The notes under the pieces: generated by a model
Seen by the model: only the letters and a program-made list of their open reading frames with translations
What the model was told of the DNA's origin: nothing
Database searches by the model: none
Position numbers and translations under genes: made by a program
Part shown: piece by piece, positions 1 to 6,776 of the stretch
Layout of the letters: each line of letters begins with the position of its first letter
How positions within the stretch are numbered: position 1 is the stretch's first letter
Assembly: GCA_025960445.1 (NCBI GenBank)
Contig: JAICIT010000140.1
Location: 1-6,776, forward strand
Origin: Bradyrhizobium sp.
GTDB taxonomy: Bacteria > Pseudomonadota > Alphaproteobacteria > Rhizobiales > Xanthobacteraceae
Length of the DNA stretch: 6,776 nt
Direction: 5' to 3'

Positions 1-64
1 CGCTTGAATACTGAAACACCGCCGGGATGAACTTGTAATTGCCGGCTGGAAAATCGCGGGTCAT
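1..64 (-). CDS. Start of an unidentified protein, cut by the window edge
   Basis: Only about 21 codons are visible, beginning MTRDFPAGNYKFIPAVFQYS and running off the low-coordinate edge, so the product cannot be named from this sequence. Two in-frame ATGs are possible, at 73-71 and 64-62. I chose the second because an AGAGGA Shine-Dalgarno sequence (plus-strand 74-79) lies 9 nt before it, whereas it abuts the first ATG with no spacing. The start lies 17 bp after the stop of the receiver-cyclase gene on the same strand, so it is probably the last visible member of the kinase/receiver/cyclase operon. The visible residues show no signal peptide or membrane segment. I have a faint recollection of similar N-termini in uncharacterised alphaproteobacterial proteins, possibly RidA-like, but that is not evidence. 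Confidence 0.6.
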   Translation of the reverse strand, partial: MTRDFPAGNYKFIPAVFQYSS

Positions 65-73
65 GTCAGGCAT

Positions 74-79
74 TCCTCT
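74..79 (-). promoter_or_regulatory. Ribosome binding site deciding the start of the 64-1 gene
   Basis: AGAGGA on the minus strand sits between the cyclase stop codon (84-82) and two in-frame ATGs. Spacing is 0 nt to the ATG at 73-71 and 9 nt to the ATG at 64-62, so the second ATG is the likelier start. Confidence 0.6.
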
Positions 80-81
80 AC

Positions 82-1332
82 TTATTCAAGCTGCATGCGA
101 ACGCCCTTGGCGCCATTGAGCAGCCTTCTCAGGTGAAAGCCAGCTAGCGAGTCCTCCGCGTGCAGTCCGACCAGTGCGGCGAACGCCGGCATCGCCCCCG
201 CGTCGCCGGCTTCGAGCTTCGCGAACGCATCCGTATATTGCCTCTGTGCCGCGCCGTCGAATGCCTCCGGACACAGCGGCTCGTAGGCGCGGAGCGGCTC
301 GGTACGGCCGCGCAGCACCAGGTCGCCAACCGGCCGGCCCTTAAAATTGTCGGCCGCTGCGGCCACCGCGGCGCTGACGCAGATCCGCGTGCCCAGGATT
401 TTGTTGGCGCCCTCAAGCCGTGCGGCGGTGTTGATGGTGTCGCCATAGGCGGTGTAATCGAAGAAGCGGCTGCCGCCAAAATTTCCGACCAGCGCGGGCC
501 CGGCGTGAACGCCAATGCGGGTCGCCCCGAAATCAACCTGCTTGGTTCTCCAACGCTCCCGAAACGCCTCGGCCCACCTATCTAGGTCCTGGGCGCAGGC
601 AACCGCGCGTGTTGCGTAATCCGGCTGGTCTCCCGGCGCGTTGAAAAGAATCTGGATCGCGTCGCCGATGATCTTGGCGACGGTGCCTTCATGGGCGAAC
701 ACCACGTCTGTCATGCCGCCCACATATTCGTTGAGCAGCATCCCAAGCACCTCAGGCGCCGCGGTTTCCACCAGCGAGGTGAAACTGGTGATATCGGTGA
801 AGATGGCCGCGACCTCGCGCCGATGCACTTCCATACCGTTGGCGTCGCTCTCGGAAGCGAGCCGCAACGCGATCTGCGGCGAAAAATACCGCGATAGCGA
901 TGCGTGCGCCCGCTCCGCCTCGGCCTGACGGCGGCGCGTCTCCCGAATCATTTCGACGTGCCGGATGGTCTTTTCGATGGTCATTTCGAGATCGCCGAAA
1001 TCGATCGGTTTGGTGAGAAAATCGAACGCGCCTCGATTCATCGCGGTGCGGATGTTACTCATATCGCCATAAGCGGAGACGATGATGGTCGACTTCTTGT
1101 CCTCGGCTTCCTGCAGCTTCTGCAGCAGCGATAGTCCGTCCATCCGGGGCATGTTGATGTCAGACACCACCATGTCGACGTCAGGATGCTCCTCGATCGA
1201 TTGCAGCGCCTCGATCCCGTCATGAGCGAAGACGAACTGGACCGCGCCGTCGCGAATTTGCCGGCGAAATTTCTGCAGGACGAGAGCCTCGAGATCAGGC
1301 TCGTCATCGACGACCAGGATAGTTGCAGTCAT
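82..1332 (-). CDS. Receiver domain-class IIIb adenylate cyclase fusion
   Basis: A cytoplasmic 416-residue response regulator predicted to make cAMP from ATP under phosphorylation control. Residues 1-125 are a CheY-like receiver: acidic pair D9/D10, phosphoacceptor D58 in SDINMP, switch residue S86 and K108 in TKP. A charged helical linker (about 126-150) ends in RYFSPQ, a motif common just before cyclase domains. Residues about 170-352 form the class III catalytic domain. Metal-binding Asp residues are D180 (FTDITSF) and D224 (GDA), the adenine-selecting Lys is K220, Thr294 takes the place of the usual Asp, and transition-state residues are N301 and R305. The Lys/Thr pair defines subclass IIIb and favours ATP over GTP. 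All catalytic residues are present, so it should be active. A tail of about 60 residues follows, as is frequent in bacterial class III cyclases. The ATG overlaps the upstream receiver stop as ATGA, which suggests translational coupling; the local Shine-Dalgarno is weak. The cognate kinase is probably encoded two genes upstream. Confidence 0.95.
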   Translation of the reverse strand: MTATILVVDDEPDLEALVLQKFRRQIRDGAVQFVFAHDGIEALQSIEEHPDVDMVVSDINMPRMDGLSLLQKLQEAEDKKSTIIVSAYGDMSNIRTAMNRGAFDFLTKPIDFGDLEMTIEKTIRHVEMIRETRRRQAEAERAHASLSRYFSPQIALRLASESDANGMEVHRREVAAIFTDITSFTSLVETAAPEVLGMLLNEYVGGMTDVVFAHEGTVAKIIGDAIQILFNAPGDQPDYATRAVACAQDLDRWAEAFRERWRTKQVDFGATRIGVHAGPALVGNFGGSRFFDYTAYGDTINTAARLEGANKILGTRICVSAAVAAAADNFKGRPVGDLVLRGRTEPLRAYEPLCPEAFDGAAQRQYTDAFAKLEAGDAGAMPAFAALVGLHAEDSLAGFHLRRLLNGAKGVRMQLE

Positions 1333-1718
1333 GCGGCTTGCCCAAGCCTCGTATCGATTTCATGGCGAAGCAGCCCGAAATCAATCGGCTTGGTCAACAG
1401 GCCGACCGCGCCGCGCTCGATCGCCTGGCGGCGGGTTTCGGGATCGCCATACGCGGTGATCATGATGACCGGGACCTCGGGCCGATTGGCCCGCACCTTC
1501 GGCAACATTTCGAGCCCGCTCATGCCCGGCATATTGATATCGGATAAGATCAGGATCAACGAAGGATCGGCGACATCGGAGGCGCGTGCCAGCGCCGCTG
1601 GCGCAGAGGGAGCAAACTCCATCAGGAAACGCCCGGTCCGCAAATCGCGCCGGAATTGCTGACGAAACAGCGATTCAACATCGGGCTCGTCATCGACGAC
1701 GAGAATGTAAACGCTCAA
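1329..1718 (-). CDS. Stand-alone CheY-like receiver protein
   Basis: A single-domain response regulator of 129 residues with no output domain, expected in the cytoplasm. The receiver features are complete: D9/D10 for Mg2+, phosphoacceptor D60 in SDINMP, T88 followed by Ala and Tyr, and K110 in TKP. It therefore should accept phosphate, most likely from the histidine kinase encoded immediately upstream. The start is a TTG (1718-1716) that overlaps the kinase stop as TTGA. A good GGAGG lies 6 nt before it, and the conserved ILVVDDEP strand begins at residue 5, so no later start fits. The protein resembles the receiver half of the next gene: roughly 50 identical positions over about 120 by eye, with the same SDINMP, AYGD and TKPIDFG blocks, so the two arose by duplication. 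Its role could be a phosphate sink, a shuttle or a protein-protein effector; the sequence does not decide between these. Confidence 0.93.
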   Translation of the reverse strand: MSVYILVVDDEPDVESLFRQQFRRDLRTGRFLMEFAPSAPAALARASDVADPSLILILSDINMPGMSGLEMLPKVRANRPEVPVIMITAYGDPETRRQAIERGAVGLLTKPIDFGLLRHEIDTRLGQAA

Positions 1719-4300
1719 TTTGTGCCTCCAGGCTGTGGCTGGGCCGCTCCCTTTCGGGGCAGCGTAACAATGAACTCCGTAAATGCACCCGGCTTCGTGT
1801 CGACGTCGATCTTGCCACCATGTTGTTTCACGACGATGTCGTGGCTCATCGACAAGCCGAGGCCGGTACCCTCACCGGCCGGTTTGGTCGTAAAAAATGG
1901 ATTGAACATCTTCTCCTTGATTTGCCGCGGAATTCCGGTGCCGTTATCGCGGATCCGGATTTCAACCTTGTTCCCGAGGTTTTTGGTGCTCGCGCTGAGC
2001 GTTGGCTCGAAGCTCGGTTCGCCGGCCTCCTTGCGCTTTGTGGCGGCATAGAAGCCATTGGAAATCAGGTTGAGAAACACCCGTGTTATTTCCTGCGGGT
2101 ACAGGTCGATCATGCCGGCTTCGGGATCGAGGTCGCGCTTCAACGTGATATTGAAGCCGGATTTCTCCGCGCGCGCACCGTGGTAGGCGAGATTGAGGCT
2201 CTCCTCGACGATCGCATTTATATCGGCCGGCCGATGCTCGCCCGATCCCTCGCGCGAATGCAACAGCATGTTCTTGACGATTGAATCGGCACGCTTGCCG
2301 TGCTGCACCACCTTTTCGAGGTTACCCTTCAGCATCAGCGTGAGTTCGTCGATTTCTTCCCGGGTCTTGGGATCCAGCGTGGCTGGCGTAAGCACGTCCT
2401 GCAACTCGCCAATCAATTCCGCTGACACCGCCGAGAAATTGTTGACGAAATTGAGCGGATTTTTGATCTCGTGGGCGATGCCGGCAGTGAGCTGGCCAAG
2501 CGATGCAAGCTTTTCGGTTTGCACCAGTCGATCCTGCGCAGTACGGAGATCTTCGAGCGACAACGACAAATCATTGGTGCGCTGGCGCAGTTCGTCAAAC
2601 AATCTCACATTCTCGATCGCAATGACGGCTTGGTCGGCAAAAGTCGTAACCAGTTCGACCTGTTTGGAAGAGAACGCCTCGACGCGGCGTCGCGCGAGAA
2701 CAATCACGCCGATCGGCTCATTCTGGCGCAACAACGGTACGCCGAGCGCGGTACGCTGGCCGGCAAGTGAAGTGGATTCGATCATCGTGTATTCGGGATC
2801 GGCGGCAACGTCGAGGACCTGAACGGTGCGGTGCTCAAGCGCGACCCGACCCGTGATGGTGCCGCGATCGGCCGGGATCGGATGGCCTTGCAGAAACTTG
2901 ATGTATTCCTCCGAGAAACCGACGGCAGCGCCGGCCCGATACATGTCGCCTTCACGCCGCAGGATGAACGCCATCTCGGCGTCGCACAGCCTCGAAGCGG
3001 TCTCAACCAGCGTATCGAGCACTGGTTGCAAATCGAACGTCGAGCGGCTGATGATCTTGAGAACGTCGCTCACCGCCGTTTGCTGCTGTAGCGACTCGCT
3101 GAGCTCTGCGGTTCGTTGCTCGACTTTATTCTCCAGGTCGGCATAGGATTCCTGCAGCCGCGCGCCCATGTCGTTGAACTGGTTGGCAAGGCCTTCGAGT
3201 TCGTCGCCGGTTTTGATCGATATTCGCTGGGCGAAATTGCCGCTGCCGATGCGTTCCGCGCCAGCCCGCAATACCTGGATGGGACCGACCATGCGCCGGG
3301 CCAGGAAAATCCCCGCCAGCACCGCAAAAATCGACGCGCCGGCCAGCACTATGGCCAGACGTTGCAGGGCGAGGTAGAGCGATGCATACGCTTCCTCCAC
3401 CGGCAATTCGACAAACATGGTCCAGCCAAGCGGTGAGATCGGCGCAGACGCCGTCAGCACCTCCTGACCCTGGATGTTCTTGGTGCCTGCCAGCGAATCC
3501 GGGTTAGGGCTGGTGCTCCCGGCTTGCGCCGCCTGCACCTGCAGCAACTTGGACATATCCGTGTTGCGCAGCACCAGGCTGATGTCGGGGTGCGCGATCA
3601 GGCGCCCCTGGGCACCTACGACATAGGCGTGCCCGCGCTCGCCGACCTTGATCTGTGAAACCACGTCCCAGATCAGCTTGAGATTGACTTCGGCTATGCT
3701 GACGCCTGCATCCTTGCGGGTGCCGGCCAGCGAAAGCGTCATATACGGCTCGGACTCCCGCCGGAAATATACCGGCCCGTAGTAAACCTTGTTCGCGACG
3801 GCTTCGGTGAATTTCGCATCGTGCGAAAGGTTGAGCCCGCTATCCACGACATCCATGGCTAGTCGCGATACTCTAAGGCGCTCCTTGCCCGTCGAATCCA
3901 CCTGCGCCAATTCGGTAATTGCCGGCACCTGGCGCAGCAGGCGCAGCGCGTCGAACCGCCGCTGCTCGATCGAGCCGGCCGACCATGGCAACTGGGTTGT
4001 CCAGCCGAGCTGGCTTTCAATTTCCTTGATGAACTGGCTGATTTTCGCCGCCGCTGCCTCAGCCTGCTCGTGCTGGATCCGGATAAGGGCGATCTTGTGC
4101 TCGCGGTAATAAAAGAAAACCTCGAAGATGCCGTTCGACAGCAACGCAATGCCGACCACCGCGACGAACAGCGCGACATATTTGGTGAACAGCCGGCTGC
4201 GAACCTTGGTCCCCGAGGGCTCTGCCGGTGCCGCATCGACAAGCGACGGCGATGACAGCGTCGGGCCGTGAGCCGCGTCGGGATGGACAGTGATGCTCAT
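1715..4300 (-). CDS. Membrane sensor histidine kinase (dCache-HAMP-GAF-HisKA-HATPase)
   Basis: An 861-residue inner-membrane sensor kinase. In order: a Pro/Ala/Ser-rich cytoplasmic N-terminus (1-36); a transmembrane helix at about 40-64; a periplasmic region (about 70-305) resembling a double Cache domain, with the typical blocks around [16 protein letters not shown] and GHAYVV; a second transmembrane helix (about 312-335); HAMP (about 336-388); a coiled coil; GAF (about 421-565); another coiled coil; then the kinase core. The phosphorylated His is H610 in AHEIKNPL. The ATP-binding lid and boxes are intact: N744 and N748 (N box), DNGTGI at 785-790 (G1), FNPFF at 799-803 (F box) and GTGLGLS at 811-817 (G2). 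The hairpin after H610 is longer than in EnvZ-type kinases. No Y-x-R-x-x-W amino-acid-binding motif is seen in the Cache region, so the ligand is unknown. No ATG or GTG lies downstream before the first membrane helix, which supports this ATG, although its Shine-Dalgarno is weak. The stop overlaps the receiver start, placing the kinase first in the signalling operon. Confidence 0.95.
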   Translation of the reverse strand: MSITVHPDAAHGPTLSSPSLVDAAPAEPSGTKVRSRLFTKYVALFVAVVGIALLSNGIFEVFFYYREHKIALIRIQHEQAEAAAAKISQFIKEIESQLGWTTQLPWSAGSIEQRRFDALRLLRQVPAITELAQVDSTGKERLRVSRLAMDVVDSGLNLSHDAKFTEAVANKVYYGPVYFRRESEPYMTLSLAGTRKDAGVSIAEVNLKLIWDVVSQIKVGERGHAYVVGAQGRLIAHPDISLVLRNTDMSKLLQVQAAQAGSTSPNPDSLAGTKNIQGQEVLTASAPISPLGWTMFVELPVEEAYASLYLALQRLAIVLAGASIFAVLAGIFLARRMVGPIQVLRAGAERIGSGNFAQRISIKTGDELEGLANQFNDMGARLQESYADLENKVEQRTAELSESLQQQTAVSDVLKIISRSTFDLQPVLDTLVETASRLCDAEMAFILRREGDMYRAGAAVGFSEEYIKFLQGHPIPADRGTITGRVALEHRTVQVLDVAADPEYTMIESTSLAGQRTALGVPLLRQNEPIGVIVLARRRVEAFSSKQVELVTTFADQAVIAIENVRLFDELRQRTNDLSLSLEDLRTAQDRLVQTEKLASLGQLTAGIAHEIKNPLNFVNNFSAVSAELIGELQDVLTPATLDPKTREEIDELTLMLKGNLEKVVQHGKRADSIVKNMLLHSREGSGEHRPADINAIVEESLNLAYHGARAEKSGFNITLKRDLDPEAGMIDLYPQEITRVFLNLISNGFYAATKRKEAGEPSFEPTLSASTKNLGNKVEIRIRDNGTGIPRQIKEKMFNPFFTTKPAGEGTGLGLSMSHDIVVKQHGGKIDVDTKPGAFTEFIVTLPRKGAAQPQPGGTN
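1725..1729 (-). promoter_or_regulatory. Ribosome binding site for the TTG-started receiver
   Basis: GGAGG on the minus strand, 6 nt before the TTG at 1718-1716 and inside the last codons of the histidine kinase gene. It supports TTG as the real start and suggests that the receiver can be translated efficiently despite the non-ATG codon. Confidence 0.7.
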
Positions 4301-4407
4301 CGCGGCCAGCCTAGCAAGAAGGCGCCCGCTTGTCTCTCATCGCACTGGGGGAATCAGCCGATCAACGCATCGGCGGGCACCCGCAGCCCTGCCGTGCGCG
4401 TCTCGGC
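4301..4407. other. Spacer between the efflux pump gene and the signalling operon
   Basis: This 107-bp gap is the only noncoding stretch of any size in the window. I see no credible small gene in it. It contains one perfect hairpin (4357-4374) and should hold the kinase promoter if the signalling genes are transcribed separately from the pump. I could not assign convincing -35/-10 hexamers. Confidence 0.6.
4357..4374 (-). other. Perfect 6-bp hairpin after the efflux pump gene
   Basis: On the minus strand GCCGAT and ATCGGC form a perfect 6-bp stem around a 6-nt loop (GCGTTG), 34 bp after the pump stop codon. No run of T follows (TGATTCCC), so it does not look like a standard intrinsic terminator. 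It could be a transcript 3'-end stabiliser, an operator-like inverted repeat, or chance in GC-rich DNA. Confidence 0.35.
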
Positions 4408-6776
4408 CTAGGTCGGTTTAAGCGCCTCGGGGCCGACCTCGAAATCCGCGATCTCCTTGCTGCGCTGGGATTCGGCAGCCGCACGGTGATCTGTCGCAAT
4501 CGCCACGTAAACCGCTGGCAGCACGAACAAAGTGAACAGGGTTCCAATCGACATGCCGGCGACCACCACAAGCCCGATCGAGAAACGGCTCGCCGCGCCC
4601 GCACCCGATGCCGTCAGCAGCGGCAGCAAGCCGGTGACCATCGCCGCCGTCGTCATCAGGATCGGTCGGAGCCGGACCCGCGCGGCCATCTCTATCGCGG
4701 AACGCCGGTCGAGGCCCTCATTGAGCTGCAATTCGTTGGCGAACTCGACCATCAGGATGCCGTGCTTGCTGATCAGGCCGACCAGCGTGAGCAGTCCCAC
4801 CTGGGTGTAGATATTCATGGTGGCGGCGCCGAAGAAAAGTGGGATCAAAGCGCCGACGATCGCCATGGGAACGCTGATCATGATCACCAGCGGATCGCGC
4901 AGACTCTCGAACTGGGCCGCCAACACCAGGAAGATGATGATCAGCGCGAATCCGAAGGTGATGGCGAGCTGATTTCCCTCCTGCACATATTGGCGTGAAT
5001 CCGAAAGGTAATCGTGGTTGAAACCAGTCGGCAACTTCTTCGCCTCGCCTTCAAGGAATTCCACCGCCTGCCCTACGGTCACGCCCGGCATCGGCACTGC
5101 CTGGAATGTTGCTGAGTTCAACTGGTTGTAGTGGCTGAGCGCGTTCGGATCAGTTGCCGTCTCGATCGAAACCACCGTCGACAGCGGCACCTGCTGGCCG
5201 CTCGAGGAGGCTACATAGTAACCACCCAGCGCCTCGGGCGACAGGCGCTCGCTGCGTGGCACCTGCGGAATGACCTGGTAAGAGCGGCCCTCCAGATTGA
5301 ACCTGTTGACGTAATTGCCGCCGAGCAGCGTCGCGAGCGTACTGCCGATGTTCGCCATGGTGATGCCGAGATCGCTCGCCTTTGAACGATCAATCTTGAC
5401 GCGAACTACCGGCTGATTGAAGTCGAGATCGCTGTCGGACACGATGAACAGCCCGCTTTTACGCGCGGCGTCCTTTAGCTTCAGCATTTGCTCATAGACT
5501 GCCTGGAAGCCGGCAGTCGAGCTGATCACCATCTGGACCGGCAAGCCACCGGGTCCGCCAGGCAGCGGCGGCAGGTTGAACGCAAAGGCATTGACGCCCT
5601 CGATCTTGCTTAGCTGGGCCTGCACCAACGGTTTCAGCGCAATCGAGGAGCGCTTGCGCTCGTCCCACGGCTTGAGCAGCATGCCGGCGATCCCGTTCTG
5701 CGGGCCGTTGATGCCGTTCAGAACGAAACGCAGATCGGTCTCGGGGAAGCTCGCGAAAGCCTTGTCGAGTTTCTCGCCGTAATAGTCCAGATAATCGATG
5801 TTGGCGTATTTCGGCGCCTTGGTCACCGAGAACACGATGCCCTGGTCTTCTTCGGGCGCGAGTTCCTTTGATGTGTGCAAATACAGGAAGCCAACCAGAC
5901 CGAGAATGGTCAGCGCGAACAATCCCGTGATCGGGCGGTAATCCAGCGAACGATCGAGTTGCCTGCCGTACCAGCGCGTTACCGACCCGAAGACGCGATT
6001 GACGGCTCTGGAAAATCGCCCTTCCTCGGCGGTTTTCAGGAAAACCGAACACATCATCGGCGAAAGCGTCAAAGCGATCACGCCGGAAACGATAACCGAG
6101 CCCGCCAAGGTGAACGCAAACTCGCGAAACAGCGAACCGGTGAGGCCGCCGAGGAAACCGATCGGCGCGTACACCGCTGCCAAGGTGATGGTCATCGAGA
6201 TCACCGGTCCGACAATCTCGCGCGCGCCCTGCATGGCGGCCTGGACCGGCGGCTTGCCCTCTTCGAGATGACGGTGAATATTTTCCACCACCACAATTGC
6301 GTCATCGACGACGAGGCCGATCGCCAGCACCATCGCGAGCAGCGTCAGCAGATTGAAGCTGAACCCGGCTATCAGCATCAGGCTGCAAACACCGATCAGT
6401 GACAGCGGAATAGTGACCACCGGGATAACCACCGAGCGGAACGATGCGAGGAATAGGAAGATCACCACCACAACGATGATGACCGCCTCACCCAGGGTTT
6501 TCTCCACCTCGTCGATCGACGATTGAATGAATTTGGTTGAATCGTACGCGACCTTCATCTTCATCGATGGCGGCAGATTTCGTTCGAGCTCCGGAAACAG
6601 CGCGCGAACGCCTTTCACCAGCGTCAGCGGGTTGCCCTGGGGCGTTGCCTGCACGCCGATGAAGATCGCGTGCTCGCCGTTGAAGGCCACACTGGCATCG
6701 GTGCTCTGGGCTGCAAGTTCGACGGTAGCGATGTCCTCCATGCGCACGAAGCCGCCGTCCTTGGATTTCACGATCA
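4408..6776 (-). CDS. RND (HAE1/AcrB-like) efflux pump inner-membrane subunit, N-terminus missing
   Basis: A proton-driven exporter of the ACR_tran family, normally a trimer that works with a periplasmic adaptor and an outer-membrane channel. The frame is open to the window edge. About 789 codons are visible, and alignment to AcrB landmarks implies a full length near 1,040, so roughly 250 N-terminal residues (TM1 and the first porter subdomain) lie outside. Counting from the Val codon at 6771, the proton relay is complete: D156/D157 (AcrB D407/D408), K669 (K940), R700 (R971) and T707 (T978). Eleven membrane helices can be traced: a cluster at about 95-300, then, after the second periplasmic loop, about 602-755. 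The periplasmic half contains a Gly/Pro-rich segment (401-410) and a switch-loop region shorter than in AcrB. The substrate cannot be predicted. The gene ends with TAG and is followed by a 107-bp gap, so it is probably in a different operon from the kinase, perhaps with an adaptor gene upstream. Confidence 0.95.
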   Translation of the reverse strand, partial: IVKSKDGGFVRMEDIATVELAAQSTDASVAFNGEHAIFIGVQATPQGNPLTLVKGVRALFPELERNLPPSMKMKVAYDSTKFIQSSIDEVEKTLGEAVIIVVVVIFLFLASFRSVVIPVVTIPLSLIGVCSLMLIAGFSFNLLTLLAMVLAIGLVVDDAIVVVENIHRHLEEGKPPVQAAMQGAREIVGPVISMTITLAAVYAPIGFLGGLTGSLFREFAFTLAGSVIVSGVIALTLSPMMCSVFLKTAEEGRFSRAVNRVFGSVTRWYGRQLDRSLDYRPITGLFALTILGLVGFLYLHTSKELAPEEDQGIVFSVTKAPKYANIDYLDYYGEKLDKAFASFPETDLRFVLNGINGPQNGIAGMLLKPWDERKRSSIALKPLVQAQLSKIEGVNAFAFNLPPLPGGPGGLPVQMVISSTAGFQAVYEQMLKLKDAARKSGLFIVSDSDLDFNQPVVRVKIDRSKASDLGITMANIGSTLATLLGGNYVNRFNLEGRSYQVIPQVPRSERLSPEALGGYYVASSSGQQVPLSTVVSIETATDPNALSHYNQLNSATFQAVPMPGVTVGQAVEFLEGEAKKLPTGFNHDYLSDSRQYVQEGNQLAITFGFALIIIFLVLAAQFESLRDPLVIMISVPMAIVGALIPLFFGAATMNIYTQVGLLTLVGLISKHGILMVEFANELQLNEGLDRRSAIEMAARVRLRPILMTTAAMVTGLLPLLTASGAGAASRFSIGLVVVAGMSIGTLFTLFVLPAVYVAIATDHRAAAESQRSKEIADFEVGPEALKPT

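Noticed and set aside
82..1332. Guanylate rather than adenylate cyclase
   Set aside because: The substrate-selecting pair is K220/T294, the class IIIb adenylate type, not the Glu/Cys-like pair of guanylate cyclases.
1186..1662. Plus-strand open frame (158 codons) spanning the two receiver genes
   Set aside because: It lies opposite two complete receiver domains with all key residues, and its own translation shows no family features.
1586..2284. Long plus-strand open frame (232 codons) antisense to the kinase and receiver
   Set aside because: It lies opposite well-supported genes, its translation has no recognisable domain, and such frames arise from GC-biased codon use.
4330..4368. Sigma-70-like promoter for the kinase (TTGATC, 17 nt, CGATGA on the minus strand)
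   Set aside because: The -35 match is partial and the -10 match is poor. In GC-rich alphaproteobacterial DNA this is within chance.
4357..4374. Intrinsic terminator after the pump gene
   Set aside because: The stem is only 6 bp and is followed by TGATTCCC, not a T run. It is kept only as a hairpin of unknown role.
4330..4998. Plus-strand open frame (222 codons) antisense to the pump C-terminus
   Set aside because: The translation is rich in Arg, Gln, Asp and His, as expected from the reverse of hydrophobic membrane codons. It has no domain and overlaps the conserved end of the pump.
5875..6402. Plus-strand open frame (175 codons) antisense to the pump
   Set aside because: Low-complexity polar translation opposite transmembrane helices; a shadow of the pump gene.
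6769..6771. GTG at 6771-6769 as the true start of the pump
   Set aside because: The frame remains open to the window edge and the protein would lack TM1 and the first porter subdomain, so this codon is an internal Val.

Overview
The window is a compact, GC-rich (about 60% by eye) stretch of chromosome-like DNA with all genes on the minus strand, so transcription runs from high to low coordinates. Gene content and style suggest an alphaproteobacterium of the Bradyrhizobium/Rhodopseudomonas (Nitrobacteraceae) type. The clues are a class III cyclase fused to a receiver, a Cache-HAMP-GAF hybrid-sensor architecture and very tight gene overlaps. This placement is inferred from protein flavour, not from a marker gene.

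In transcription order the window holds five coding regions. (1) 6776-4408: the C-terminal three quarters of an RND (HAE1/AcrB-like) inner-membrane efflux pump, open at the window edge. (2) 4407-4301: a 107-bp spacer with one small perfect hairpin. (3) 4300-1715: an 861-residue membrane histidine kinase with periplasmic dCache-like sensor, HAMP, GAF, HisKA and HATPase. (4) 1718-1329: a stand-alone receiver of 129 residues. (5) 1332-82: a receiver fused to a class IIIb adenylate cyclase. (6) 64-1: the first codons of another gene that continues outside the window.

Genes 3, 4 and 5 overlap by 4 bp at both junctions (TTGA and ATGA), and gene 6 follows the cyclase stop after only 17 bp, so 3-6 almost certainly form one operon. 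The simplest reading is a signalling relay. An extracytoplasmic signal is read by the Cache domain, and possibly a second cytoplasmic one by GAF. The kinase autophosphorylates on His610 and passes phosphate to Asp58 of the receiver-cyclase and/or Asp60 of the free receiver, which tunes cAMP production. The two receivers are clearly paralogous.

No RNA genes, mobile elements, CRISPR arrays or repeats were seen. The locus is well explained by known families. Its most interesting aspect is the one-kinase, two-receiver, cAMP-output arrangement and the unidentified downstream gene, rather than a wholly new system.
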